In this document: piece by piece, positions 8,131-15,021 of the stretch
How the letters are laid out: each line of letters begins with the position of its first letter
Numbering within the stretch: position 1 is the first letter of the stretch
From: DATDCV01 sp036524155
Lineage (GTDB): Bacteria > Verrucomicrobiota > Verrucomicrobiia > Limisphaerales > UBA8199
Direction of reading: 5' to 3'
Length of the DNA: 32,482 nucleotides
Assembly: GCA_036524155.1 (NCBI GenBank)
Contig: DATDCV010000214.1
Coordinates: 1 to 32,482, forward strand
Made by a program: the position numbers and the translations under genes
The notes under the pieces: generated by a model
What the model saw: the letters and a program-made list of their open reading frames with translations, nothing else
Databases searched by the model: none
Told to the model about the DNA's origin: nothing

Positions 8131-8610
8131 TTAGCATGCTTTGAAAGGCACAGTTCTTTCGCTGCGCGGGCTGGGACTCGAACGAGGGGGCTGAACCGCC
8201 GGCGGCGGGGCGGACGGAAGGAGCTCGGCCAGCAAGCGCCGCTGCGCTTCAACGGCCTGTGCCCACTCGCGACCGTGCGCGGATCGCGCCGCCGGCGCGG
8301 CCGGGGATGAAGCCTTCATCTCCAGGTTAACCGCCAGAACCGCCAGCCAAAGCACGGCCATCCCTGCCCAGGCGCGACGGGACGGCCAGATGAGCCCCAG
8401 CCAGACTTGCCGGAGCAACGCCGGAGCGCCGACTTGAAGTCGGCTTAGGGCGCGGCTGAGCCAATGAACGCCTCTCTGAGGCCGGGAGGTCTTAAGCCGA
8501 CTGCAAGTCGGCGCCCCGGGTAACGCAGCGAGCGCGTTTCGCCGGACGGCATCGAGTCTGGGTTCGGCATGACGATGGCGTTCGAACAGAATCTCACGTG
8601 GTGTTTTCAT
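8131..8610 (-). CDS. Small single-pass membrane protein coupled to ECF sigma factor
   Basis: The protein (159 aa) opens M-K-T-P-R-E-I-L-F-E-R-H-R-H-A-E-P-R-L-D, the usual start of small membrane proteins encoded right after ECF sigma genes in Verrucomicrobia. It has one membrane segment (about residues 80-95, W-A-G-M-A-V-L-W-L-A-V-L-A-V) preceded by W-P-S-R-R and a Pro/Ser-rich tail. Its start overlaps the sigma factor stop in an ATGA arrangement, so the two are translationally coupled. By position it may be an anti-sigma-like or sigma-associated factor, but no zinc-binding anti-sigma motif is present. Residues about 31-63 are encoded by a palindromic repeat (8422-8518) that keeps the frame open; this stretch is probably a recent in-frame insertion between the conserved N-terminal part and the membrane segment. 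Confidence 0.8.
   Translation of the reverse strand: MKTPREILFERHRHAEPRLDAVRRNALAALPGAPTCSRLKTSRPQRGVHWLSRALSRLQVGAPALLRQVWLGLIWPSRRAWAGMAVLWLAVLAVNLEMKASSPAAPAARSAHGREWAQAVEAQRRLLAELLPSAPPPAVQPPRSSPSPRSERTVPFKAC
8422..8518. repeat. Palindromic repeat inside a coding sequence (family C)
   Basis: Arms at 8422-8448 and 8491-8518 are near-perfect reverse complements (about 3 mismatches) separated by 42 bp. Each arm has its own palindrome, gccgacttgaagtcggc or a close variant. The architecture is the same as the family B elements in this window but the sequence differs. It lies wholly within the gene at 8131-8610 and is read through in frame. Confidence 0.85.
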
Positions 8611-9155
8611 TCTTCCTCCACGAGGCTTTTCAGCGCTTTCTTGGCATAATGCAATCGGGATTTCACCGTGCCACCCGGGGCGCCGGTGATCTCAGCAATC
8701 TCCTCGACTGAAAAATCCTCGACGAAATGCAGCAACAACACTGAACGTTGGGGCGGTGGCAATCGGTCTAACAGGCGCATAAACTCCTCCTCTTGTTCCC
8801 GCCGGATGAGCAGGTCATCGGGGCCCGCCTCGAACTCGGGCGGGGCGGCGCCAACTTCCTCGTAGGCGCTTGCCTCCCGGGCTTGTTTGCGCCAGCGCTG
8901 GACGCACTTCTGGTGGGCAATCCCAAACAGCCAGCCGCCGAATTTCCCATCCTCGCGCAGGCTGCTGATATGCCGGGCGGCGTTGACAAAGGTCTCCTGG
9001 ACGATGTCGAGGCTCGCGTGTTCATCATGCACCAGTTCCATGACATAGACATACAGAGGCAGTTGGTAGCGGTGGAACAAGGCGTCCCAGGCCGCCGGGT
9101 CACCGGCCCTGGCTTGCGGCACGGGCAATTCGTCGCGTTGAGCCACCACCAGCAT
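8607..9155 (-). CDS. RNA polymerase sigma factor, sigma-70 ECF family
   Basis: Region 2 is visible as D-P-A-A-W-D-A-L-F-H-R-Y with D-I-V-Q-E-T-F-V-N-A and F-G-G-W-L-F-G-I-A. Region 4 is L-P-P-P-Q-R-S-V-L-L-L-H-F followed by F-S-V-E-E-I-A-E-I-T-G-A-P-G-G-T-V-K-S-R-L, a classical DNA-binding helix-turn-helix. The product (182 aa) has a normal ECF length and both essential regions. The frame continues upstream to a TTG at 9194, but the ATG at 9155 is closer to the domain start and is preferred. Its stop overlaps the start of the next gene (8610), so the pair forms an operon in which the membrane protein may control the sigma factor. The target regulon cannot be read from the window. The 9156-9415 gap shows no other gene. 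Confidence 0.92.
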   Translation of the reverse strand: MLVVAQRDELPVPQARAGDPAAWDALFHRYQLPLYVYVMELVHDEHASLDIVQETFVNAARHISSLREDGKFGGWLFGIAHQKCVQRWRKQAREASAYEEVGAAPPEFEAGPDDLLIRREQEEEFMRLLDRLPPPQRSVLLLHFVEDFSVEEIAEITGAPGGTVKSRLHYAKKALKSLVEEE

Positions 9156-9415
9156 TTCTAACCAGTGGAATGCCGAAAGCGAGAAAAGGTTCAAAGAGGA
9201 CCAGTCGGCGGTGCGGTGGGGAATTGGGGGGACGGTGGGCTGGACTGGAGACCCGAAGACCTCGGCTTCCAGGGAGACGAGCGATTACTGCGTTCTTCCT
9301 CGATTGATTTCGTGGGGGTCTTCGTGGACCAGGACGGCAGGATCAAGGAAGTGGTGCCGCCGGACCGGAAATAGCGTTTGTGACCTATGCGTCTGCTAGC
9401 CTCAGCCCGTGCGAA

Positions 9416-9868
9416 TTAATCTCGTTTCTCTGATCTACTCGCCGGGGAAGCTTCGCCCGCCCACCGCACAAGTCCGATCTCCAGCAAGGCCTCGAGGGAG
9501 TTGCTGCCTCCCCAATGCTCGGCGATACGGCCATTCCGGATTCTCTGAATATTGACCCCGCGCAAAGTGATCTTTTTGCCGGTGGCTGGAATTCCCCCGA
9601 CTGCACCGAGATGCGTGCCGTGCATCACCCACCACGTCACCACGATGTCGCCCTCAGCCACTTGCCCCTGAACAGTCACGACCATATCCGGATAGCAGCG
9701 GCGGAACGCGAGTGTATGCTCTCGGGCCTGATCGATCCCGGTGACCCCTATATCGGGGGCTACATACTCGGGTGCCAGAAAGTCCGGAAAACGGTCCACC
9801 GCGCCGGTGTTGACCACCTCTTCCATGAAGCGCCGAGCCAGTCTCTTGTTTTCTAATTCAGTCGTCAT
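9416..9868 (-). CDS. SnoaL-like/ester cyclase family protein (NTF2 fold)
   Basis: The 150-aa product has the SnoaL-like pattern: N-K-R-L-A-R-R-F-M-E-E-V-V-N-T-G near the start, F-R-R-C-Y-P-D-M-V-V-T-V, G-D-I-V-V-T-W-W-V-M-H-G-T-H, G-I-P-A-T-G-K-K-I-T-L-R-G, and R-I-R-N-G-R-I-A-E-H-W-G. These proteins form an alpha+beta barrel and include polyketide cyclases and many uncharacterised small-molecule enzymes, usually cytoplasmic. It starts 14 nt after the stop of the lipoprotein gene and is probably the last gene of a three-gene operon beginning with the truncated sigma factor. SnoaL-like domains are also fused to some ECF sigma factors (the ECF41 type), where they modulate sigma activity, so the neighbourhood may matter. 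Its substrate is unknown. Confidence 0.88.
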   Translation of the reverse strand: MTTELENKRLARRFMEEVVNTGAVDRFPDFLAPEYVAPDIGVTGIDQAREHTLAFRRCYPDMVVTVQGQVAEGDIVVTWWVMHGTHLGAVGGIPATGKKITLRGVNIQRIRNGRIAEHWGGSNSLEALLEIGLVRWAGEASPASRSEKRD

Positions 9869-9882
9869 TCAAATGTAAGCGC

Positions 9883-10305
9883 TCACGGGACGACGATCGG
9901 TCGGATGGCCACTACGAATTGCTCGCCCTTTGGGAAGAGGCAAAGCCGCCAGCCTGCCGGCACGCTGTTTGGACGGAACACCGACTGCGACCGCTCGGAA
10001 TGAGATTGGGTCTTCACACCGTCAATGATCTCGCCCTTGAACTCATATAGCAGGTTCAGTTGCACCGAGCCATTCGTCAGCACGGTGGCCGTAAGGGTGC
10101 AGTCCTTGCCCGCTCCGAGACGCACACGCTTTGGCATACCCGCACGCAACCGAACTTCCCCGAGGTCGTTCATCGGCATGTCGGAAGGAACGCCGAAAGA
10201 CTGCCGGACTTCGGCTTCTTCCTCGGCAGTCAACCAGGAACAACCGACTGTCAGAACAGCCACCAGCCCGATGAGCCCGATCGCCGCGATGTGATGTCTG
10301 CGCAT
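9883..10305 (-). CDS. Putative lipoprotein, unknown function
   Basis: This 140-aa protein has a typical export signal (M-R-R-H-H, then a hydrophobic stretch) ending in a lipobox-like V-L-T-V-G-C, with Cys22 as the probable lipidated residue. The -3 residue is Thr, which is not ideal, so a plain signal peptide is possible. The mature part holds S-F-G-V-P-S-D-M-P-M-N-D-L-G-E and a beta-rich segment (K-D-C-T-L-T-A-T-V-L-T-N-G-S-V-Q-L-N), with no recognised domain. It begins one nucleotide after the stop of the truncated sigma gene, so the two are surely co-transcribed, and it is followed by the SnoaL-like gene. Confidence 0.75.
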   Translation of the reverse strand: MRRHHIAAIGLIGLVAVLTVGCSWLTAEEEAEVRQSFGVPSDMPMNDLGEVRLRAGMPKRVRLGAGKDCTLTATVLTNGSVQLNLLYEFKGEIIDGVKTQSHSERSQSVFRPNSVPAGWRLCLFPKGEQFVVAIRPIVVP

Positions 10306-10306
10306 T

Positions 10307-10639
10307 TCAGCTCAATGGATTTCGACCCTTCTGGATCTCACGGAAAAGCCAGGCCCGGGCATAGGCCCACCGGCGCTCGATGGTCGAGATCGAGACGCCG
10401 AGCGCTGTTGCAGCTTGTTCCTGGGTTAACCTGACAAAATAGAGAATCTTCACCAGTCCAGCAGCCTCGGGCTCGGATTCAGCCAGTTTGGTGAGTGCTT
10501 CGTCCAAGGCGAGCAGATCGCGGTAAACATGGGACAACAATTCCTCCGCTGCCTTTGGATCCCCCTCGCGCATCTCTTGGAGCACACGAGCAATTTCCCC
10601 CATTCCCGGCACTCGTGCTGACTGTGTTCCTGTGGTCAT
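10307..10639 (-). CDS. ECF sigma factor remnant with region 2 deleted, region 4 intact
   Basis: The C-terminal half is the region 4 of the Planctomycete/Acidobacteria-type ECF sigma factors: L-L-A-L-D-E-A-L-T-K-L-A-E-S-E-P-E-A-A, L-T-Q-E-Q-A-A-T-A-L-G-V-S-I-S-T-I-E-R-R-W and A-Y-A-R-A-W-L. The N-terminal part (E-E-L-L-S-H-V-Y-R-D-L) is the first helix of the same family. In normal members about 90-110 residues of region 2 and the linker separate these two parts; here they are joined directly near residue 41 (about 10514-10522). The frame stays open, so a 110-aa product can still be made. It could bind -35 DNA but has no core-binding region 2. The frame extends to a TTG at 10675; the ATG at 10639 is preferred. 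It is either a decaying gene or a regulator derived from a sigma factor. Confidence 0.75.
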   Translation of the reverse strand: MTTGTQSARVPGMGEIARVLQEMREGDPKAAEELLSHVYRDLLALDEALTKLAESEPEAAGLVKILYFVRLTQEQAATALGVSISTIERRWAYARAWLFREIQKGRNPLS

Positions 10640-10662
10640 CGCTCGAGCTGACCTGACGATTG

Positions 10663-10691
10663 ATTCAGCCGCCAATTGGGGGAAGTGTCAA
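10663..10691 (-). promoter_or_regulatory. Possible promoter upstream of the truncated sigma gene
   Basis: On the minus strand TTGACA occurs at 10691-10686, followed 17 bp later by CTGAAT (10668-10663), a weak -10. A start point near 10655 would place the ATG at 10639 just inside the transcript and exclude the TTG at 10675. Confidence 0.25.
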
Positions 10692-10816
10692 TCTATTTTT
10701 GTCCAATTCCAAATCGCGCAGGCGCTCGAGTAGGTCCTTTGTTCGCCGACCGAAGTACAGTAAATCTGGCCCGTGATCGCGCGCGAGCGGGGTTGGCACC
10801 GTCTGCTCGCCACGAA

Positions 10817-11038
10817 TCATCTGCTGGACAACCAGGGACCGAGCACCTGGAGCACCCAACCGAGCGCCCACCATCCCGCAGCGTCGTTCGAAGCGGGGCC
10901 GGGGCTTTCGCACAGTAATGGCGGGTCTGGAGGCCTCAAACTCGCACACCCACCCGCCAGCGCGAGCGCGATGAGAATGGCGATCAGGAGCGCCCATTTT
11001 GTGGCGTCATGCAAATACGTGTGTGGCCTTTTGGACAT
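10817..11038 (-). CDS. Small Trp-rich putative lipoprotein
   Basis: An ATG at 11038 opens a 73-aa frame that starts 4 nt after the SUMF1-type gene stop (11043-11045). The product has a charged start (M-S-K-R-P-H), a hydrophobic helix (W-A-L-L-I-A-I-L-I-A-L-A-L-A-G-G) and Cys31, giving a lipobox-like A-G-G-C. The mature part is short, proline-rich at first and then tryptophan-rich (A-A-G-W-W-A-L-G-W-V-L). The same frame is open further upstream, overlapping the SUMF1 gene, but that part looks like shadow sequence. The tight spacing argues for translational coupling with the SUMF1-type gene. No family is recognised. The stretch 10676-10816 beyond it shows no gene I can support. Confidence 0.6.
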   Translation of the reverse strand: MSKRPHTYLHDATKWALLIAILIALALAGGCASLRPPDPPLLCESPGPASNDAAGWWALGWVLQVLGPWLSSR

Positions 11039-11042
11039 CTCA

Positions 11043-12089
11043 TCATGGCTCGCCCGGGGCCAGCACAACCCTGAACCCGGTGGTGGTGGCCCGGTCGCCC
11101 GGGTTGCTGTTTCCCCGGTTCGCTGAGCGGCAGTCGGGTGCGGGGCTGCCCCAGCCGCCGCCGCGGTGGGCGCGGGTCGAGCCCGCAAGTGGCCCTTGCG
11201 GGTCCAGCGCAATCCCGCCGGGATAGTAGTAGTCTCCCCAGCCCTGGCACCATTCCCAGACATTCCCATGCATGTCGAATAACCCCCATGGGTTCGGCAA
11301 TTTCTGCCCTACCGGATGTGTCGTGGATTCCGCATTGCCGGCGTACCATACGTAGTTGGTCAAACTCGCATAGTTCGGGTCGTCGCCCAGGCTGAAGCGC
11401 GTCGAGGTCCACCCCCGACAGGCATATTCCCACTCCGCCTCCGTTGGCAAGCGATAAACGGTATTAGTCGAGATCCGTCCCAGCGCTCGATCCCGTTGCG
11501 TGATCAGGCCACAGTAATTGGTGGCCTCAAACCAGGTAACCTGCTCGACCGGACGGCTCAGGTCTGAGGTCGCATTCGGAGGCTGGAACCAGCTCGGGTT
11601 GGTGCCGGTCACGGCCAGATACTCGGCTTGGGTCACCTCGCGTTTACCCATATAAAACCCACGGCTGATCGTCACCTCCGTCTGCGGCCCCTCCCAGTCG
11701 TAGCGACCCGCTTCGTCGATCGGGCTGCCCATGCGGAAACTCCCCGGCGGGATGAACGCCATGTTGTTCGTCGAAATCGGGATCACCATCGCTCGGTAAA
11801 ACCGGCGGCCCGTCGCCGGGGCAGACGTGTCCGTCCACAAATAAGGGCTGGCGGGCAGCCGCAAGAATTCGAGGCCGCGCCAGGCGCTCGCGTTGTTCGT
11901 CTGGGCGAGATCCGTGACGTATTGAATCGAGTAGACAGTGCCCACGGTGCCCGTGATTCTCAGCCCCGGATACACCTGCACGTTGAGCACCGGCGGAGTT
12001 TGAGCCGAACTCCGAGGTTCCCACGCCCAGATGGCCCAGCAAAGGAGAGAGAAATATCGAAGCTGTTTCATCGCTATCATTCTTTTCAT
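11043..12089 (-). CDS. Secreted SUMF1/FGE-fold protein, non-catalytic type
   Basis: The N-terminus carries a signal peptide (best from the third Met, 12071: M-K-Q-L-R-Y-F-S-L-L-C-W-A-I-W-A-W, cleavage near S-S-A-Q). Residues about 35-105 form a small beta-rich region seen before SUMF1 domains in Verrucomicrobia. The SUMF1 domain has F-I-P-P-G-S-F-R-M-G-S, K-R-E-V-T-Q-A-E-Y, R-P-V-E-Q-V-T-W-F-E-A, Y-R-L-P-T-E-A-E-W-E-Y-A-C-R, D-M-H-G-N-V-W-E-W-C and R-G-G-G-W. Formylglycine-generating enzymes use two cysteines five residues apart near this last motif. Here only the second (Cys320) is present and the first position is Ser315, so sulfatase activation by the classical mechanism is unlikely. A carbohydrate- or protein-binding or surface role is more probable. 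It is followed by a small coupled lipoprotein gene. Confidence 0.88.
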   Translation of the reverse strand: MKRMIAMKQLRYFSLLCWAIWAWEPRSSAQTPPVLNVQVYPGLRITGTVGTVYSIQYVTDLAQTNNASAWRGLEFLRLPASPYLWTDTSAPATGRRFYRAMVIPISTNNMAFIPPGSFRMGSPIDEAGRYDWEGPQTEVTISRGFYMGKREVTQAEYLAVTGTNPSWFQPPNATSDLSRPVEQVTWFEATNYCGLITQRDRALGRISTNTVYRLPTEAEWEYACRGWTSTRFSLGDDPNYASLTNYVWYAGNAESTTHPVGQKLPNPWGLFDMHGNVWEWCQGWGDYYYPGGIALDPQGPLAGSTRAHRGGGWGSPAPDCRSANRGNSNPGDRATTTGFRVVLAPGEP

Positions 12090-12151
12090 AAGGACATGAA
12101 TTTACTCAGGCTCATTACCCGCGTTCGGCGCGGCAAATCAGTTGCCGCCGT

Positions 12152-12283
12152 TTAAAACTTGAAAGTAAAGGCTGCCAGGATCGAGTGTGACAGTGTGCCG
12201 TGCGCGGTCGCCGGCCCCAACTCGTGCGCGGTCGTGCCGAGCAGTTTGTACGAGAGGCCCAGGTCAAAGTCGTCGTTCAGGGC
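12152..12283 (-). pseudogene. Possible C-terminal remnant of an outer-membrane beta-barrel protein
   Basis: In the 423-bp gap 12090-12512 the minus strand encodes about 43 residues with alternating polar and hydrophobic pattern: D-D-F-D-L-G-L-S-Y-K-L-L-G-T-T and G-T-L-S-H-S-I-L-A-A-F-T-F-K-F before a stop. A last beta strand ending in Phe is the hallmark of outer-membrane barrel proteins. The sequence upstream in this frame (to 12346) does not look like a barrel, so only the 3' end of such a gene seems to remain. A small ORF of 64 aa could be annotated from 12346, but I would not call it a gene. The rest of the gap shows nothing recognisable. Confidence 0.4.
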
Positions 12284-12512
12284 ATTAGTTCTCAGGGTTT
12301 TCATTCGGCTGCTGATTGCGTTTGTTGTTTCTGTGTCTGCCTTCAACTACTCATGCGCCTTCCGAAGCGGATTTCCTTCAAAAACTTTCCGCGCCATCGC
12401 TCATCGCTGACTCCGGCTCCACCGCCAATGACGTCCGGTTCTAGAGGAAACAGGGGATGCCTGCGGTCGCGACCGACGATGAACGGGAGGTGCGTCATTT
12501 TCACCTGAGGCA

Positions 12513-14729
12513 TCAGTAATACGCGATCACCGCAGAACGCCGCAGGCTCTCGATCCAGCGTTCCTCCGCCGCTTCCCGCCGTGTCCGGATCAAATCTTTC
12601 TCGATCCGCTCCCGCACCACAGGCAGCGGCTGAAGGGAAGCGGGGCGTCGGTCCTTGATATGCATGATGTAAAACGCCTCGGGGGTTTCGATCACCTCGC
12701 TTACTTCGCCCAGCTTCAAGGTTTTTGCGACCTCCGCCAGTTCCTTGCGCAGGGCGGAAACCTCGATCCAGCCCCAGTTCCCGCCGTTTCGGGCCTGGGC
12801 GCCCTGGCTGTGAAGCCTGGCCTCGGCCGCAAAGTCCGCTCCGGCGGCCAGCCGCGCGCGCAGATCCCGGACCTCCTTCTGCTGTACGGTGAGCGCCTCC
12901 GCCGTGTTGGTCGGATTCTTGTTTACGGCGATTAAGCCGAGGTCAACGGACTCCGCCAGCCGGAACTCAGCCTCGTGCGTGAAATAATACAGCTCGATTT
13001 CACCAGGCGTAGGCGCCGCCAGGTGCAGCAGTTTGCGGTGGCGCATGGCCTGCTCGATCAACCGTCGTTCGTGGCCGAGCCGGATGTCGTCCAACGTTCT
13101 TCCGGTGGCCGCAAGGAGCCGCAGAAATTGGTTGGTGTCGCCCTGATGTTGGGAATTGATTTGCCGGGCGACGGCCTCCTCCACACTTTGCCCGGGGACC
13201 TCGAAACGCTCGTGGAAGAAGTCCCTGGTGATCAGCTCCTGCGATATGAGATTCTCAAGAGTTTCTTTCCGCAACTCTTCCAGCCTTCGCCGCAGCACCT
13301 CCGGTTGCGACGCGAATTGCCGGCGCAGCCTGTCCTCGCCCGCTGCCAACGCCTGCTGGACTTGTGTTTCGAAGATCGGCCGCCCATTGACGGTCGCGGC
13401 GACCAGGACGTTGTTGGTTAGAGCGGGTTTCTTTTCAGCCGCGAGCCGGTCTTCCAGGGCGCCCGCAAAAAGCCCCGGTGGGGAATCCTGGCGTCTCGCA
13501 TCATCCCGCCGCCGCTCCGCCGCCACCCAGTCGGCGTAAAGCGCGGCGGCTGCCGCCGCTTTACCCCGGCGCGCGAGGCACTCGGCCAAGGCGTCCCGAG
13601 CGGCATCGGTTTCCAGGCCGCGCGGTCCTGAGAGACGAGTTTGGAGTTCGAGAAGGTCGGCGAAACATTTCTGGGCTTCGGGGAGCCGGCCGAGTTGGAA
13701 GTAATCGTAACCGAGTTGGCTGAGCGTGCAGCGGCTGTCGTGGTGGTCGGGCCCCAACACGCGGCACTCGCGCGGCAGGAGTTCCTCCCGCCCTAAGGCA
13801 GCCCCGGTGTAGTCTGCCATGGAGGAGCACAAATGACACAGGTCGTGTTGAGTTCGCAGCGTTTTGGGGTTGTCGGAACCAAGAAGCCGGCGCCGAACTG
13901 CCAACAAGTCCTGGTAGAGTTGACGCGCCTTGGATTGCTCTTCCAGGGCGATGAAAGCTGTCGCGAGAGCTTCCATGGCTTCGGTGGTCTCGGCACTCTC
14001 CGCGCCCTGGACCCGGCGGCGCACTTCCAGGAGTTCTTTGAGCATCGGCTCAGCCTTGTCCGGCCTGTTCGCATGGAGATACGCCGTGGCCCGGGCCGCC
14101 ACCGTCGCCAACGTGTCGGGATGTTTCGGGCCAAGCACCCGTGACTGCATTGGCAGCAGTTGGTCCAGCACGCGCTCAAGCTCTGCCGTCTTGAGCTGCC
14201 TGGCGTAAACTTCCGCGAGGTTGAACATGGCTCTGAGCGTCTCAGGATGTTCGGTGCCGAGTTCCCGTCTCAGCCCGTCCAGCGCTTCCTGAGCAAAGCG
14301 CTCCCCCTCCGCTGCCTTTCCGGCTTTGGCCGGCGCCTTCGCCAGTTCACTCACAGTGTGCAGTGTATTCGTGTGATGTGGCCCAAGGCCGCGCGTCATC
14401 TCCTCAACCGTTCTCTGCAGCAAAAGGATGGCTTCATTGGTTTCCGCCGGGTGGCGCTTCGTATCGCCCGAGCCGCCCACCGCGACGAGTTTTTCGGAAT
14501 TCGTCGCTCCTGGCCGCTGGAGGGAAAGCTCTGCCGCTCCATGAAGCTGCTGCTCCTGAGAGAACACGCCCAGGGAAAGTGTAAGCCCGATGAACAGCGA
14601 TTCCGCTGGGCGGCCCAGCCCGGTACCGGCCGCACAAGCCGCTTGCAGGAAGGGCGCGCGCGCCCGTGATAGTATCCTCAGGGCAGGGCTGAAAGCCCAT
14701 TCGACGCGGCGGCCATTTTCGGGCGACAT
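12513..14729 (-). CDS. Kinesin-light-chain-type TPR protein fused to SurA/parvulin-type peptidyl-prolyl isomerase
   Basis: Residues about 95-400 contain tandem 42-residue TPR units of the kinesin-light-chain type, seen as L-G-x-x-H-P-x-T-L (L-G-T-E-H-P-E-T-L, L-G-P-K-H-P-D-T-L, L-G-P-D-H-H-D-S). From about 437 a SurA-type N-terminal domain follows (V-L-V-A-A-T-V-N-G-R-P-I-F-E-T-Q-V, then L-E-N-L-I-S-Q-E-L-I), and about 593-692 is a parvulin/rotamase domain (F-A-A-E-A-R-L-H-S-Q-G, N-G-G-N-W-G-W-I, L-K-L-G-E-V-S-E-V-I-E-T-P-E-A-F-Y-I-M-H). SurA-like proteins fold outer-membrane or secreted proteins in the periplasm. The N-terminal 60 residues hold one hydrophobic stretch (S-L-F-I-G-L-T-L-S-L-G-V-F-S) but are not a clean signal peptide, so the real start is uncertain. 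It is divergent from the cluster starting at 15022. Confidence 0.85.
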   Translation of the reverse strand: MSPENGRRVEWAFSPALRILSRARAPFLQAACAAGTGLGRPAESLFIGLTLSLGVFSQEQQLHGAAELSLQRPGATNSEKLVAVGGSGDTKRHPAETNEAILLLQRTVEEMTRGLGPHHTNTLHTVSELAKAPAKAGKAAEGERFAQEALDGLRRELGTEHPETLRAMFNLAEVYARQLKTAELERVLDQLLPMQSRVLGPKHPDTLATVAARATAYLHANRPDKAEPMLKELLEVRRRVQGAESAETTEAMEALATAFIALEEQSKARQLYQDLLAVRRRLLGSDNPKTLRTQHDLCHLCSSMADYTGAALGREELLPRECRVLGPDHHDSRCTLSQLGYDYFQLGRLPEAQKCFADLLELQTRLSGPRGLETDAARDALAECLARRGKAAAAAALYADWVAAERRRDDARRQDSPPGLFAGALEDRLAAEKKPALTNNVLVAATVNGRPIFETQVQQALAAGEDRLRRQFASQPEVLRRRLEELRKETLENLISQELITRDFFHERFEVPGQSVEEAVARQINSQHQGDTNQFLRLLAATGRTLDDIRLGHERRLIEQAMRHRKLLHLAAPTPGEIELYYFTHEAEFRLAESVDLGLIAVNKNPTNTAEALTVQQKEVRDLRARLAAGADFAAEARLHSQGAQARNGGNWGWIEVSALRKELAEVAKTLKLGEVSEVIETPEAFYIMHIKDRRPASLQPLPVVRERIEKDLIRTRREAAEERWIESLRRSAVIAYY

Positions 14730-15021
14730 ATGAGCTGAGGCCAGAGCCTATACCAATCCCTGCGAGATGGCAGCGCGATTCCCTTCAAAAATCAAGCCGC
14801 TCATCCTCCAGCATCCTCGGCACTCGCGCTGGCCAGGCGTCGGCGGTTACCGATCCGGTCAGTCCTGGGTGCCCATCGAGCCGGTAATTGGCGATGAAGT
14901 CAACCTATTTCCTGTCCCCGTGAAGGGAACCGACCTCGGATGTCGCAGGAGTGTTCGAAGGCAGAACTGGCGGACTGTTTAGTCTTGACTGCCTGGGCAG
15001 TGAAATGAATTACCATAGCGT

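Noticed and set aside
9165..9374. Plus-strand 69-aa frame upstream of the ECF sigma gene
   Set aside because: No ribosome binding site, no recognisable domain, and it overlaps the sigma gene 5' region on the other strand.
10665..10997. 110-aa minus-strand frame between the small lipoprotein and the sigma remnant
   Set aside because: It overlaps the better-supported small lipoprotein in another frame, and its sequence is Arg/Pro-rich without any recognisable feature apart from a short helical end.
14985..15013. TTGACT with AATTAC as a promoter for the 888-aa gene
   Set aside because: The -10 would lie only about 9 bp before the ATG and is a poor match; it would require a leaderless transcript.
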